Translations under genes and position numbers: made by a program | NCBI GenBank assembly: GCA_009782975.1 | Contig: WRIA01000012.1 | Span: forward strand, 1 to 8,556 | DNA: 8,556 nt | From: Clostridiales bacterium | GTDB taxonomy: Bacteria > Bacillota_B > Dehalobacteriia > UBA4068 | Direction of reading: 5' to 3' | The notes under the pieces: generated by a model | The model's database searches: none | Told to the model about the DNA's origin: nothing | Seen by the model: the letters and a program-made list of their open reading frames with translations, nothing else | Shown: in pieces, positions 1 through 6,173 of the stretch | How positions within the stretch are numbered: position 1 is the stretch's first letter | How the letters are laid out: every line of letters begins with the position of its first letter

Positions 1-594
1 CATATTGGATAGATCAACTATTTCCGGCTCCTCGGCGACATTGCCTATAACTGTTACCCCTTCGGCCAAAACGGCGGCCATCATCAAATTTTCCGTGGCG
101 CCCACGCTGGGAAAATCAAGATATATCTGGCAACCGCGCAGGCCGTCGGCCGTGGCCTCTATATAGCCGTTGTCGTCTATGCTTATCTCCGCTCCCAGGG
201 CCTCTAAACCCTTAAGGTGCAGATCGATAGGGCGCATACCTATAGCGCAACCTCCCGGTAACGACATACGGGCACGGCCGCAACGAGCCAAAAGCGGCCC
301 CATCACTAAAAAGGAGGCGCGCATCCTCTGCACCAGCTCGGCCGGAGGTTCCGTATGGGCCAGGCCGGAGCCGTTTATGTGCAGGCTACCGCAGATATAG
401 TCGCAACTTAAACCAAGGCTGGCCAGGACCGCGCTCATGGTTTCCACATCCGCCAGCCAAGGGCTGTCCTCTATCACAGAAACGCCGTCCGCCAGCAAAG
501 TGGCGGCCATTAGGGGCAGAACAGCATTTTTGGCGCCGCTTACCTCTATCTGCCCGCGCAGGGGCAAGCCGCCTTCCACAACGATCTTTCTCAA
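1..594 (-). CDS. murA: UDP-N-acetylglucosamine 1-carboxyvinyltransferase, N-terminal part (runs off left edge)
   Basis: MurA transfers enolpyruvate from phosphoenolpyruvate to UDP-GlcNAc, the first committed cytoplasmic step of peptidoglycan synthesis. The 198 residues present are a little under half of a usual protein of about 420. The frame shows SGAKNAVLP near the start, with Lys22 and Asn23 at the substrate-binding positions, then [15 protein letters not shown] with the catalytic, fosfomycin-reactive Cys at residue 116 (codon at 247-249), and later VGATENLM and EEPEIVD. I chose the TTG at 592-594 because it puts the KN pair exactly at the E. coli numbering and has GGGGGA a few bases upstream. 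An in-frame ATG at 634-636 would add 14 residues with no family resemblance. The gene is divergent from gltX, and its upstream region holds the parS cluster. The C-terminal half is outside the window, so intactness cannot be judged. Confidence 0.95.
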   Translation of the reverse strand, partial: MRKIVVEGGLPLRGQIEVSGAKNAVLPLMAATLLADGVSVIEDSPWLADVETMSAVLASLGLSCDYICGSLHINGSGLAHTEPPAELVQRMRASFLVMGPLLARCGRARMSLPGGCAIGMRPIDLHLKGLEALGAEISIDDNGYIEATADGLRGCQIYLDFPSVGATENLMMAAVLAEGVTVIGNVAEEPEIVDLSNM

Positions 595-658
595 AAGGTT
601 TCCCCCAAAGCATGATGTCCGGTTTATATTCAACATAAGCAGTAAAATATCCTGCTAA

Positions 659-667
659 AATATAACA
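659..667 (-). promoter_or_regulatory. putative extended -10 element for murA
   Basis: On the minus strand the sequence reads TGTTATATT, an extended -10 (TG, one base, then TATATT, matching TATAAT at five of six positions). No good -35 lies 16-18 bp upstream, which an extended -10 can tolerate. Transcription would begin near 652 and give a leader of about 58 nt before the TTG start. The expected -35 region (about 682-687) touches the first parS site. This is inferred from motif match only. Confidence 0.35.
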
Positions 668-685
668 TGAAGGCCGCGGGCAAAA

Positions 686-701
686 TGTTTCACGTGAAAC
701 A
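686..701. other. parS: parS site 1 (ParB-binding centromere)
   Basis: The sequence TGTTTCACGTGAAACA is a perfect 16-bp palindrome matching the bacterial parS consensus (TGTTNCACGTGAAACA), and the symmetry extends one A/T pair on each side. ParB dimers load here as CTP-dependent sliding clamps, spread along the DNA, and are acted on by ParA and by SMC/condensin for origin segregation. It is the murA-proximal copy of three. The parAB genes are not in the window. Confidence 0.93.
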
Positions 702-728
702 TATAAACCAGCACTTACACCCCTTCGA

Positions 729-744
729 TGTTTCACGTGAAACA
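729..744. other. parS: parS site 2 (ParB-binding centromere)
   Basis: This is a second identical copy of TGTTTCACGTGAAACA. Its symmetry continues through ATCG on the right and CGAT on the left, giving a 22-bp perfect palindrome at 726-747. Its centre is 43 bp from site 1 and 74 bp from site 3. Three exact copies of one 16-mer within 133 bp cannot reasonably be chance. Confidence 0.93.
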
Positions 745-802
745 TCGCATATATTCCTTTTGCAAACACGCGCCTATACATACCGGATGCATAAAAACCG
801 GA

Positions 803-818
803 TGTTTCACGTGAAACA
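803..818. other. parS: parS site 3 (ParB-binding centromere)
   Basis: This is the third identical copy of TGTTTCACGTGAAACA, with symmetric flanks GAT and ATC (801-820). It is the gltX-proximal site, about 90 bp from the nearest possible gltX promoter element. Together the three sites form a compact ParB-loading cluster between two divergent essential genes. Confidence 0.93.
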
Positions 819-906
819 TCGCGAAAAGCCTGTTGCCTGCTTTGCCCAAGCCGTATCCTTTGGCGCGATCATTTTATGCCTCTACAAAGCTGATCCAATG
901 CAAAAA

Positions 907-935
907 TTATAACATAAATAAATTTACGGTACAAT
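907..935 (+). promoter_or_regulatory. candidate gltX promoter, distal
   Basis: TTATAA (907-912; four of six to TTGACA) is separated by 17 bp from TACAAT (930-935; five of six to TATAAT). Transcription would start near 942, inside the dyad at 936-958. This prediction rests on motif matching; a second candidate lies just downstream. Confidence 0.4.
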
Positions 936-958
936 AAATTTTGGTGCTGCCAAAATTT
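936..958. promoter_or_regulatory. inverted repeat between the candidate gltX promoters
   Basis: AAATTTTGG (936-944) and CCAAAATTT (950-958) form a perfect 9-bp inverted repeat around the 5-nt centre TGCTG. It follows the TACAAT -10 of the distal candidate and overlaps the -35 of the proximal one. No T run follows, so it is not a terminator. It could be an operator, or a hairpin in the leader of the distal transcript. Confidence 0.5.
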
Positions 959-985
959 GCATTTATGCCTGCTTTATGGTAATAT
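957..985 (+). promoter_or_regulatory. candidate gltX promoter, proximal
   Basis: TTGCAT (957-962; three of six) lies 17 bp before TAATAT (980-985; four of six), with TATAAA overlapping just downstream. The predicted start near 992 gives a leader of about 40 nt to the gltX ATG. The hexamer matches are weaker than those of the distal candidate, but the distance to the gene is more usual. Confidence 0.35.
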
Positions 986-1030
986 AAAAGTTAAGAGTTA
1001 TAGCACAAAGTGTGCAGCAAAGGAGGATCT

Positions 1031-2467
1031 ATGAGTAAAATACGTGTGCGTTTTGCGCCCAGCCCCACCGGGCCGCTGCATATAGGAGGGGCGCGTTCGG
1101 CTTTGTTCAACTATCTGCTGGCCGCCGGAGAAAAGGGGGATTTTATACTGCGGGTGGAGGATACGGACCTGGAACGCTCCAGCCCGGAATCGGAACGCAA
1201 TATAATAGAAAGCCTGCGCTGGCTGGGCATAGAATGGAACGAGGGCATAGAAGCAGGCGGGGCTTTCGGCCCCTACCGCCAGACGGAGCGCCTGCCCCTT
1301 TATACGGCGGCGGCCCGGCAGCTTGTGGAAGGGGGATACGCTTATACCTGCTATTGCCCGGAGGAGGAATTGGAACGGGTACGCACCGCCCAGCAGGCCG
1401 CCGGAAAAACGCCTACTTATAACGGGGCCTGCCGCCATCTTTCTGCGGAAGAAAGGGCAGCCAGGGAAGCTTCCGGCATAAAACCGGTGGTGCGCTTTGC
1501 CGTGCCGCCAAATAAGGATCTGGTCATAGAGGATATGGTGCGCGGGCGGGTCACTTTCAACAGCGGCGAGATCGGCGGCGATTTCGTGATAGTAAAATCG
1601 GACGGCCTGCCCACCTACAATTTCGCCGCAGTCGTTGATGATCATCAGATGCAGATAACCCATGTGGTGCGCGGGGAGGAACATCTGCCCAATACGCCGC
1701 GGCAGTTGCTTATGTACGAGGCTCTTAACTATCCGGCTCCTATCTTCGCTCATGTGTCCCTGATATTGGGGCCGGATCACAGCAAAATGAGCAAACGCCA
1801 CGGTTCGGTTTCTGTTGTAAATTACCGGGAGGAAGGCTTTTTGCCGGAGGCTCTGGTCAATTTTCTGGCGCTTTTGGGCTGGAGCCCCGAAGGAGAACAG
1901 GAGCTTTTGAGTATGGAGCAGCTTAAAGAACAGTTTTCCCTAAGCCGCGTCTCCAAAAGCCCGGCGGTGTTCGATATAGCCAAGCTGCGCTGGTTGAACG
2001 CCCAGTATCTGCGGGCACTTGCACCGGCGGATATCGCCCAAGGCATCCTTCCCTATTTGCCGGCGGACTTCGGCGAGGACCGCGCAAAGCTGCTGGCGGA
2101 AACCCTGGCCCATCATCTGGAGACTTTCTCCGGGGTAAAGGAATATCTGCCGCTTATAGAGGGCGGTATGCGGCCGGCTATGGAGAAGGAAGCCGCGGCG
2201 GCACTGGCCCAGGAACATGCCCCGCTTTTAATAAATACTTTCGCCTCGCTGATAGAAGCCATAGACGAGCGGGATTTCAGCGCCGCCGCTGTAAAGGATG
2301 CCATAAAGCAGGCCGGCAAAGAAACAGGGGCCAAGGGCGCGGCCTTGTTTATGGTGCTGCGCGTAGCTGTCACCGGCTGTATGCACGGTCCGGATCTGGA
2401 CAAGCTGGCGGCCATTATCGGCAAGGAAAACCTTATAAAGCGCTTAACTATGGAAGATCAGCGATGA
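1031..2467 (+). CDS. gltX: glutamyl-tRNA synthetase
   Basis: GltX charges tRNA(Glu) with glutamate using ATP in the cytoplasm. The 478-residue length is normal for bacterial GluRS. The class I catalytic domain begins with FAPSPTGPLHIGG (HIGH-type motif HIGG at 17-20), and the second signature KMSKR is at 252-256. A zinc-binding insertion matches E. coli GluRS spacing, with Cys107, Cys109, Cys134 and His136. The helical C-terminal half (roughly 320-478) would be the anticodon-binding region. The start is ATG 1031, four bases after AGGAGG at 1021-1026; the frame is open further upstream but without family similarity. Whether the enzyme also charges tRNA(Gln), as in bacteria that use the GatCAB amidotransferase, cannot be told from the window. 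It is divergent from murA, and cysS follows after the repeat array. Confidence 0.98.
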   Translation: MSKIRVRFAPSPTGPLHIGGARSALFNYLLAAGEKGDFILRVEDTDLERSSPESERNIIESLRWLGIEWNEGIEAGGAFGPYRQTERLPLYTAAARQLVEGGYAYTCYCPEEELERVRTAQQAAGKTPTYNGACRHLSAEERAAREASGIKPVVRFAVPPNKDLVIEDMVRGRVTFNSGEIGGDFVIVKSDGLPTYNFAAVVDDHQMQITHVVRGEEHLPNTPRQLLMYEALNYPAPIFAHVSLILGPDHSKMSKRHGSVSVVNYREEGFLPEALVNFLALLGWSPEGEQELLSMEQLKEQFSLSRVSKSPAVFDIAKLRWLNAQYLRALAPADIAQGILPYLPADFGEDRAKLLAETLAHHLETFSGVKEYLPLIEGGMRPAMEKEAAAALAQEHAPLLINTFASLIEAIDERDFSAAAVKDAIKQAGKETGAKGAALFMVLRVAVTGCMHGPDLDKLAAIIGKENLIKRLTMEDQR

Positions 2468-2520
2468 ACAACTATTATATTACATAGTACAGACTAACTC
2501 GTTGAAAATCAAAAATGTTT

Positions 2521-2667
2521 GCGAAGTTAAATATTTTATTTGCGAAGTTAAATATTTTATTTGCGAAGTTAAATATTTTATTTGCGAAGTTAAATATTTT
2601 ATTTGCGAAGTTAAATATTTTATTTGCGAAGTTAAACATTTTGTTTGCGAAGTTAAATATTTTTGTT
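2521..2667. repeat. 21-bp tandem repeat array, seven units
   Basis: Seven head-to-tail 21-bp units begin at 2521, 2542, 2563, 2584, 2605, 2626 and 2647. Each starts GCGAAGTTAAATATTTTA and ends in a T run. Units 1-5 are identical, unit 6 has two substitutions, and unit 7 has a shifted T/G near its end. The period is two DNA helical turns, so every unit presents the same face and the A/T tracts are phased. The last unit abuts the -35 box of the cysS promoter. Because 21 is a multiple of three, the array stays open in several frames on both strands, producing spurious Cys-Glu-Val-Lys or Asn-Phe-Ala-Asn-Lys repeat peptides. The function is unknown. Options are an activator or repressor array, an UP-element or curved-DNA enhancer, an iteron-like protein-binding site, or a simple VNTR. 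Confidence 0.97.
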
Positions 2668-2695
2668 TTACAATCAATCGTTCCTTGTTTATAGT
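2667..2695 (+). promoter_or_regulatory. predicted cysS promoter
   Basis: TTTACA (2667-2672; five of six to TTGACA) is separated by 17 bp from TATAGT (2690-2695; five of six to TATAAT), making it the best vegetative-type promoter seen in the window. Transcription should start near 2702, about 20 bp before the cysS ATG, leaving no room for a T-box leader. The 21-bp array lies immediately upstream, in UP-element or activator position. Confidence 0.7.
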
Positions 2696-2721
2696 AAGTT
2701 GTTGATTTTAGGAGGTTGACC

Positions 2722-4122
2722 ATGCCCATAAAGCTATACAACAGCAAATCCCGGCAAAAAGAGGATCTTATTCCCATCCAAGAAGGGCAGGTAGGCATGT
2801 ATTGCTGCGGCCCCACCGTCTACAACTACATCCACCTGGGCAATGCCCGTCCGCTGGCGGTGTTCGACACCATCCGCCGCTACCTGCTGTGGCGCGGCTT
2901 TAAGGTCGTTTATGTGCAGAACTTTACCGATGTGGACGACAAGATAATCCGCCGCGCCGCCGAGGAGGGCCTTGACATGGAGTCGGTGACAAAGAAATAC
3001 ATCGCCGCCTACTTCGAGGATACCAAAGCCCTTAATGTGCTGCCGGCCGATGTACACCCCCGCGTCAGCTCTCATATACCGGAGATAATCTCCATGATAA
3101 AAGTCATTATCGCCAAAGGACATGCCTACGAGGCCGCCGGAGACGTGTATTTCGATGTGCGCTCCTTCCCCGCTTACGGGGAGCTTTCCGGCCGCGATAT
3201 CGACGACATGCGCAGCGGAGCGCGGGTGCTGCCCGGCGAAGCCAAGCGCGACCCCCTGGATTTCGCCCTGTGGAAAGCGGCCAAACCAAACGAGCCCGCC
3301 TGGGATAGCCCCTGGGGTTCGGGCCGCCCCGGCTGGCATATAGAATGCTCCGCCATGAGCTGCAAATACCTGGGCGCGGAATTCGATATACACGGCGGCG
3401 GCGCGGATTTGATATTCCCCCATCACGAAAACGAGATAGCCCAAAGCCGGGCGGCCACCGGCGCGGATTTTGCCCGTTACTGGCTGCACAACGGCTTTAT
3501 CACCGTGGATCAGGAAAAGATGAGCAAAAGCCTGGGCAATTTCTTTTTGCTGCGGGAGATTTTGGCTAAATTCCCCGGAGATGTGGTGCGCTTTTATCTG
3601 TTAAGCACCCATTACCGCAGCCCTATAGATTTTGCCGACGATAAGCTGGCCGTAGCCGCCAAGAGCCTGGAACGCATACGCAACAGCCTGCGCCTGCTGG
3701 AGGAAGCCAAAGCGCGGGCTATGCAAGGGGCGGCCCGCCTGGAAAGCTGCATAGAAGCGGCGCGGGAGGGCTTTATCGCCGCCATGGATGACGATTTTAA
3801 TACCGCGCTGGCTATTTCCACTATTTTTACCTTTTGTCACGAACTTAACAGCTATCTTAACGGGGAGGAAGCACCCGCGCCGGCCGATATCGAAGCGGCG
3901 GAACAGCTTTTTGCCGATTTCGAAGCGGTGCTGGGCATGATAAAACCCCCGGAAAAGGAGACGGGCGGGCTGGAGGAACCCCTGCTGGAATTGCTGCTTA
4001 AAGTGAGGGAGCTATCCCGCGCCAAAAAAGACTGGGCCGCCGCCGACGCCATACGTGACGGATTGAAGGAACTGGGCATAACCATAGAAGACACGCCCCA
4101 AGGGGCAAGGTGGAAAAGATAA
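2722..4122 (+). CDS. cysS: cysteinyl-tRNA synthetase
   Basis: CysS attaches cysteine to tRNA(Cys) in the cytoplasm. The 466 residues fit the family length. The class I signatures are HLGN at 38-41 and KMSKS at 266-270. The catalytic zinc site that discriminates cysteine is complete: Cys29 (in YCCGPTVY), Cys209 (in HIECSAMS), His234 and Glu238 (in FPHHENE). FTDVDDKII and HGGGADLIFPHHENE are typical family blocks. The C-terminal region from about 320 is the helical DALR/anticodon part. I chose ATG 2722, six bases after AGGAGG at 2710-2715; a TTG two codons earlier lies too close to that site. The gene follows gltX, as in Bacillus, but the cysE that sits between them there is absent and the repeat array takes its place. 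mrnC starts 56 bp downstream, so cotranscription is likely. Confidence 0.98.
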   Translation: MPIKLYNSKSRQKEDLIPIQEGQVGMYCCGPTVYNYIHLGNARPLAVFDTIRRYLLWRGFKVVYVQNFTDVDDKIIRRAAEEGLDMESVTKKYIAAYFEDTKALNVLPADVHPRVSSHIPEIISMIKVIIAKGHAYEAAGDVYFDVRSFPAYGELSGRDIDDMRSGARVLPGEAKRDPLDFALWKAAKPNEPAWDSPWGSGRPGWHIECSAMSCKYLGAEFDIHGGGADLIFPHHENEIAQSRAATGADFARYWLHNGFITVDQEKMSKSLGNFFLLREILAKFPGDVVRFYLLSTHYRSPIDFADDKLAVAAKSLERIRNSLRLLEEAKARAMQGAARLESCIEAAREGFIAAMDDDFNTALAISTIFTFCHELNSYLNGEEAPAPADIEAAEQLFADFEAVLGMIKPPEKETGGLEEPLLELLLKVRELSRAKKDWAAADAIRDGLKELGITIEDTPQGARWKR

Positions 4123-4178
4123 GGCAAAGGCCGGGAGCTTATAGGAACATATAATAACCAAATAAGCAAGGAGAAGCT

Positions 4179-4565
4179 GTGGAAAAAGAGAAAAAAAAAT
4201 TAAGCGCCAGCCTGCCATCCCTTACCCTGGCCTATATCGGCGACGCTGTGTACGAGCTGGCCGTGCGGGAGCATTTGCTTAAAAGCGGCGCTTGCAAGGT
4301 TAGGGAACTGCACGATAAAGCCGTGGCTTATGTAAGGGCGGAGCGCCAGGCGGCACTGGCCGGGGAAATAGAACCGCTGCTTAACGAGGAAGAAAGGGCC
4401 GTATTAAGGCGGGGGCGCAATGCCAAGGGGGGCCATCAACCTCCTAATGCCAGCGTAGGAGCTTACCGCCGCGCTACCGGCCTGGAGGCGCTTATCGGAC
4501 ATCTTTATCTGCGTAAGGAGCAGGAGCGTCTGGAAAAGATATTCGCCATATTGTTCAAGGAATAG
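4179..4565 (+). CDS. mrnC: Mini-ribonuclease III
   Basis: Mini-III is a dimeric RNase III-type endonuclease lacking the double-stranded RNA-binding domain; in Bacillus it trims 23S rRNA precursors. The 128-residue length matches the family, and one RNase III catalytic domain fills it. LAYIGDAVYELAVREHLL carries the expected catalytic Asp at 22, RGRNAKG forms the middle motif, and YRRATGLEALIGHLYL carries the second acidic metal ligand, Glu103. The start is GTG 4179, five bases after AAGGAG at 4168-4173. It lies 56 bp after cysS, the conserved neighbour order in Bacillota. A TATAAT hexamer at 4150-4155 in the gap lacks a convincing -35, so an internal promoter is only possible. The rlmB-type methyltransferase gene that commonly follows is not here. 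Confidence 0.95.
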   Translation: MEKEKKKLSASLPSLTLAYIGDAVYELAVREHLLKSGACKVRELHDKAVAYVRAERQAALAGEIEPLLNEEERAVLRRGRNAKGGHQPPNASVGAYRRATGLEALIGHLYLRKEQERLEKIFAILFKE

Positions 4566-4587
4566 ACCTAAAAACGTAGAAATGTGG

Positions 4588-4603
4588 CCATAATATTTTA
4601 TGG
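4588..4603 (+). promoter_or_regulatory. short hairpin before the small membrane protein's ribosome binding site
   Basis: CCATAA (4588-4593) and TTATGG (4598-4603) can pair around the loop TATT. The stem ends directly against the GGAGG ribosome binding site at 4604-4608, and nearby GGCC pairs at 4586 and 4607 offer an alternative fold that covers this site. No T run follows, so termination is unlikely. It may affect translation of the next gene, or it may be chance. Confidence 0.3.
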
Positions 4604-4614
4604 GGAGGCCGATT

Positions 4615-4842
4615 ATGAAAGTTTATAAGATAGCGGCGGCGGGCTTTGGTGCCATAGGGCTGGTATTATCCTATGTGATGTGCGCAAGGGTGGCCTTTGA
4701 ATACTGCAATATGCTTTGGGGCATAGAATACCGTGGCTACAGCGCCCCGGCCAATACAGCTTTTTTGCTGGCTATACCATATTTGTTTATGATTATTTTT
4801 TCTTTTGCCGTTGCGCTTATTCTTTGGAAGAAGCATAGTTGA
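4615..4842 (+). CDS. small two-helix membrane protein, unknown function
   Basis: I do not recognise this 75-residue protein. It shows two hydrophobic stretches suited to membrane helices, at about residues 6-24 and 49-71, joined by a polar loop with Glu, Arg and Tyr. It ends Lys-Lys-His-Ser, which favours a cytoplasmic C-terminus and, by symmetry, a cytoplasmic Lys-bearing N-terminus. There are two Cys residues (23 and 31) and no lipobox. The start is ATG 4615, six bases after GGAGG at 4604-4608; an earlier in-frame ATG at 4600 overlaps that site. It lies 49 bp after mrnC on the same strand, so it is probably the last gene of that transcript. Its stop is only 4 bp from the stop of convergent trmD. 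The good ribosome binding site and neighbour-like codon use support a real gene. Confidence 0.7.
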   Translation: MKVYKIAAAGFGAIGLVLSYVMCARVAFEYCNMLWGIEYRGYSAPANTAFLLAIPYLFMIIFSFAVALILWKKHS

Positions 4843-4846
4843 CCGT

Positions 4847-6136
4847 TTATCCTTCTCCCAGCAGCCTGTCCAGCATAACGGAGGCGGCGCTGCGCACCGA
4901 AAGGTGATTGTATTCCCCCGCGCCGTACAAAGGGCGCAGGCGGAATTCCGCCCGTTCCATAACTTCCGGTGCCAGGCCCCAGCCCGTGCCCAGCAGCAGC
5001 AGATAATTGCCGCCTTCCCGCTCCATCAGGCAACGCAGATATCCGTGGGTAACGCTGCATTGCCCGTCCTTTGCGCTGGTGGCTATAAGCCGTGGCAACA
5101 CGCCATACTCGTGGCCTATATTTGCGCAGGCTTCCTCAAGAGATGAGCAGAGTGTAACCAGTTCCAGCGCTTTGCCCCGGTCCGGGTTATAGCGCGCGCC
5201 AAAGCCCTGCTGCCAATGATCCAGCAGATCGGCCATTAATCGGCGCTGGGCTTCTATGGGCTGTACCAAAAAATAGCGGCTTACTCCATAGGTGGCACAG
5301 GCCCGCGCTATATCGTGCAGATCCAGATTGGTAAGGGAGGTATTTATCACCTGCTTTTTTTTGTTTAGTACCGGATAATGCAGCAAAGCCACAAACGTCT
5401 TGAAGGGTTTGGTCTGCTCTTGCCGCAAACGCGCCGCGTAAGCGGCTTCCTCCTCACTCAAAGGGGCGCGGGCCAGCAGTTCCGGGCGGTGCTTAAAGGT
5501 ACGTTCCAGCGCTTTTTCCCGCCGCCAGCGGCCTATGGCCGCGTGATTGCCGCTTTGCAGCACTTGTGGAACTTCCCACCCTTCAAACACAGGCGGGCGA
5601 GTATAATGTGGGTATTCCAAAAGCCCGGCGGAAAAGCTCTCCTCCAGGGCGCTTTCTTCGTGGCCCAACACACCTGGTAGCAAACGCGCCACGCTGTCCG
5701 CTATGGCAAGGGCGGCCATCTCCCCGCCGGTCAGCACAAAATCGCCCAGGGATACCACATCCGTAGCCAGCCCGTCCGCAACGCGCTCGTCTATGCCCTC
5801 GTAATGCCCGCAGATTATGATCAACTGTTCTTCCCGGGCCAACTCTCTGGCCAGGTCCTGGGTATAAGGCCGGCCTTGTGGGCTGGTAACAACTACACGC
5901 GGCTTTACGACGCTTGTTACCGCTCGAGCCGCAGCAAAGATGGGCTCCGGCTTCATCACCATGCCCGCGCCTCCGCCATAGGGACGGTCGTCCGTAATAT
6001 GGTGCTTATCCACGGTATGATCGCGGATATTATGCACATTCAGCTCCAGCAGGCCTGCGGCCCGCGCCCGCCCTACCATGCTCTCATCCAAAGGCGCGAA
6101 CATAGCGGGAAACAGCGTAAGTATATCTATTTTCAT
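4847..6136 (-). CDS. trmD: tRNA (guanine37-N1)-methyltransferase TrmD fused to a second SPOUT RNA methyltransferase domain
   Basis: TrmD methylates N1 of G37 next to the anticodon, using S-adenosylmethionine, and prevents +1 frameshifting. The 429-residue protein is far longer than ordinary TrmD (about 240-255). Residues 1-240 are TrmD: MKIDILTLFP, DDRPYGGGAGMVMKPEP, the knot blocks GHYEGIDERV (110-119) and GDFVLTGGE (131-139), Arg151, then GLLEYPHYTRP and LQSGNHAAIGRWR. At the E. coli Asp169 general-base position there is Glu166 (LEESFSAG). From about 245 a second domain starts (ALLHYPVLNKKKQ) and ends with LLLLGTGWGL (379-388) and YNHLSVRSAASVMLDRLLG. This resembles the SAM-dependent SPOUT family encoded next to trmD in Thermotoga (PF09936 type, from memory); its substrate is unknown to me. 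ATG 6136 has a partial AAGGTG site upstream. The gene ends the ffh-rpsP-khpA-rimM operon. Confidence 0.93.
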   Translation of the reverse strand: MKIDILTLFPAMFAPLDESMVGRARAAGLLELNVHNIRDHTVDKHHITDDRPYGGGAGMVMKPEPIFAAARAVTSVVKPRVVVTSPQGRPYTQDLARELAREEQLIIICGHYEGIDERVADGLATDVVSLGDFVLTGGEMAALAIADSVARLLPGVLGHEESALEESFSAGLLEYPHYTRPPVFEGWEVPQVLQSGNHAAIGRWRREKALERTFKHRPELLARAPLSEEEAAYAARLRQEQTKPFKTFVALLHYPVLNKKKQVINTSLTNLDLHDIARACATYGVSRYFLVQPIEAQRRLMADLLDHWQQGFGARYNPDRGKALELVTLCSSLEEACANIGHEYGVLPRLIATSAKDGQCSVTHGYLRCLMEREGGNYLLLLGTGWGLAPEVMERAEFRLRPLYGAGEYNHLSVRSAASVMLDRLLGEG

Positions 6137-6173
6137 AATGGCGCACCTTCAAAACGGCTGATAGCTAATATAG

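Larger units (their letters stand above)
595..1030. other. murA-gltX divergent intergenic region
   Basis: This gene-free stretch of about 440 bp contains three parS palindromes (686-818), a possible murA promoter near 659-667, and two possible gltX promoters with a dyad between them (907-985). Open frames crossing it are translations of the palindromes and do not look like genes. I see no T-box leader, riboswitch or tRNA here, although gltX is a synthetase gene of the kind that T-boxes often control. Confidence 0.75.

Noticed and set aside
595..636. murA start at ATG 634-636
   Set aside because: The 14 extra residues do not resemble MurA, and the ribosome binding site would be about 13 bases away; the TTG start restores the family's residue numbering.
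386..912. Open frames across the parS sites giving peptides with MFHVKH or VSRET motifs (386-781 minus, 667-912 plus)
   Set aside because: These motifs are the direct translation of TGTTTCACGTGAAACA. The minus-strand frame also overlaps murA out of frame, and neither has a suitable ribosome binding site.
936..958. Inverted repeat as a transcription terminator
   Set aside because: No T run follows on either strand and no gene ends nearby; it sits within promoter-like sequence.
998..1801. 267-residue minus-strand frame opposite gltX
   Set aside because: It is a shadow of gltX, with no family resemblance, whereas gltX has complete catalytic motifs.
2468..2721. T-box leader upstream of cysS, or the array as a CRISPR
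   Set aside because: The predicted start leaves about 20 nt of leader with no specifier or antiterminator stem. The repeats are contiguous without spacers, so they are not a CRISPR array.
2475..2816. Repeat-peptide frames in the 21-bp array (plus strand CEVKYFI units; minus strand NFANKIF units)
   Set aside because: A 21-bp period without stops stays open in any frame. There is no good start signal, the minus frame runs into cysS, and the placement points to promoter DNA.
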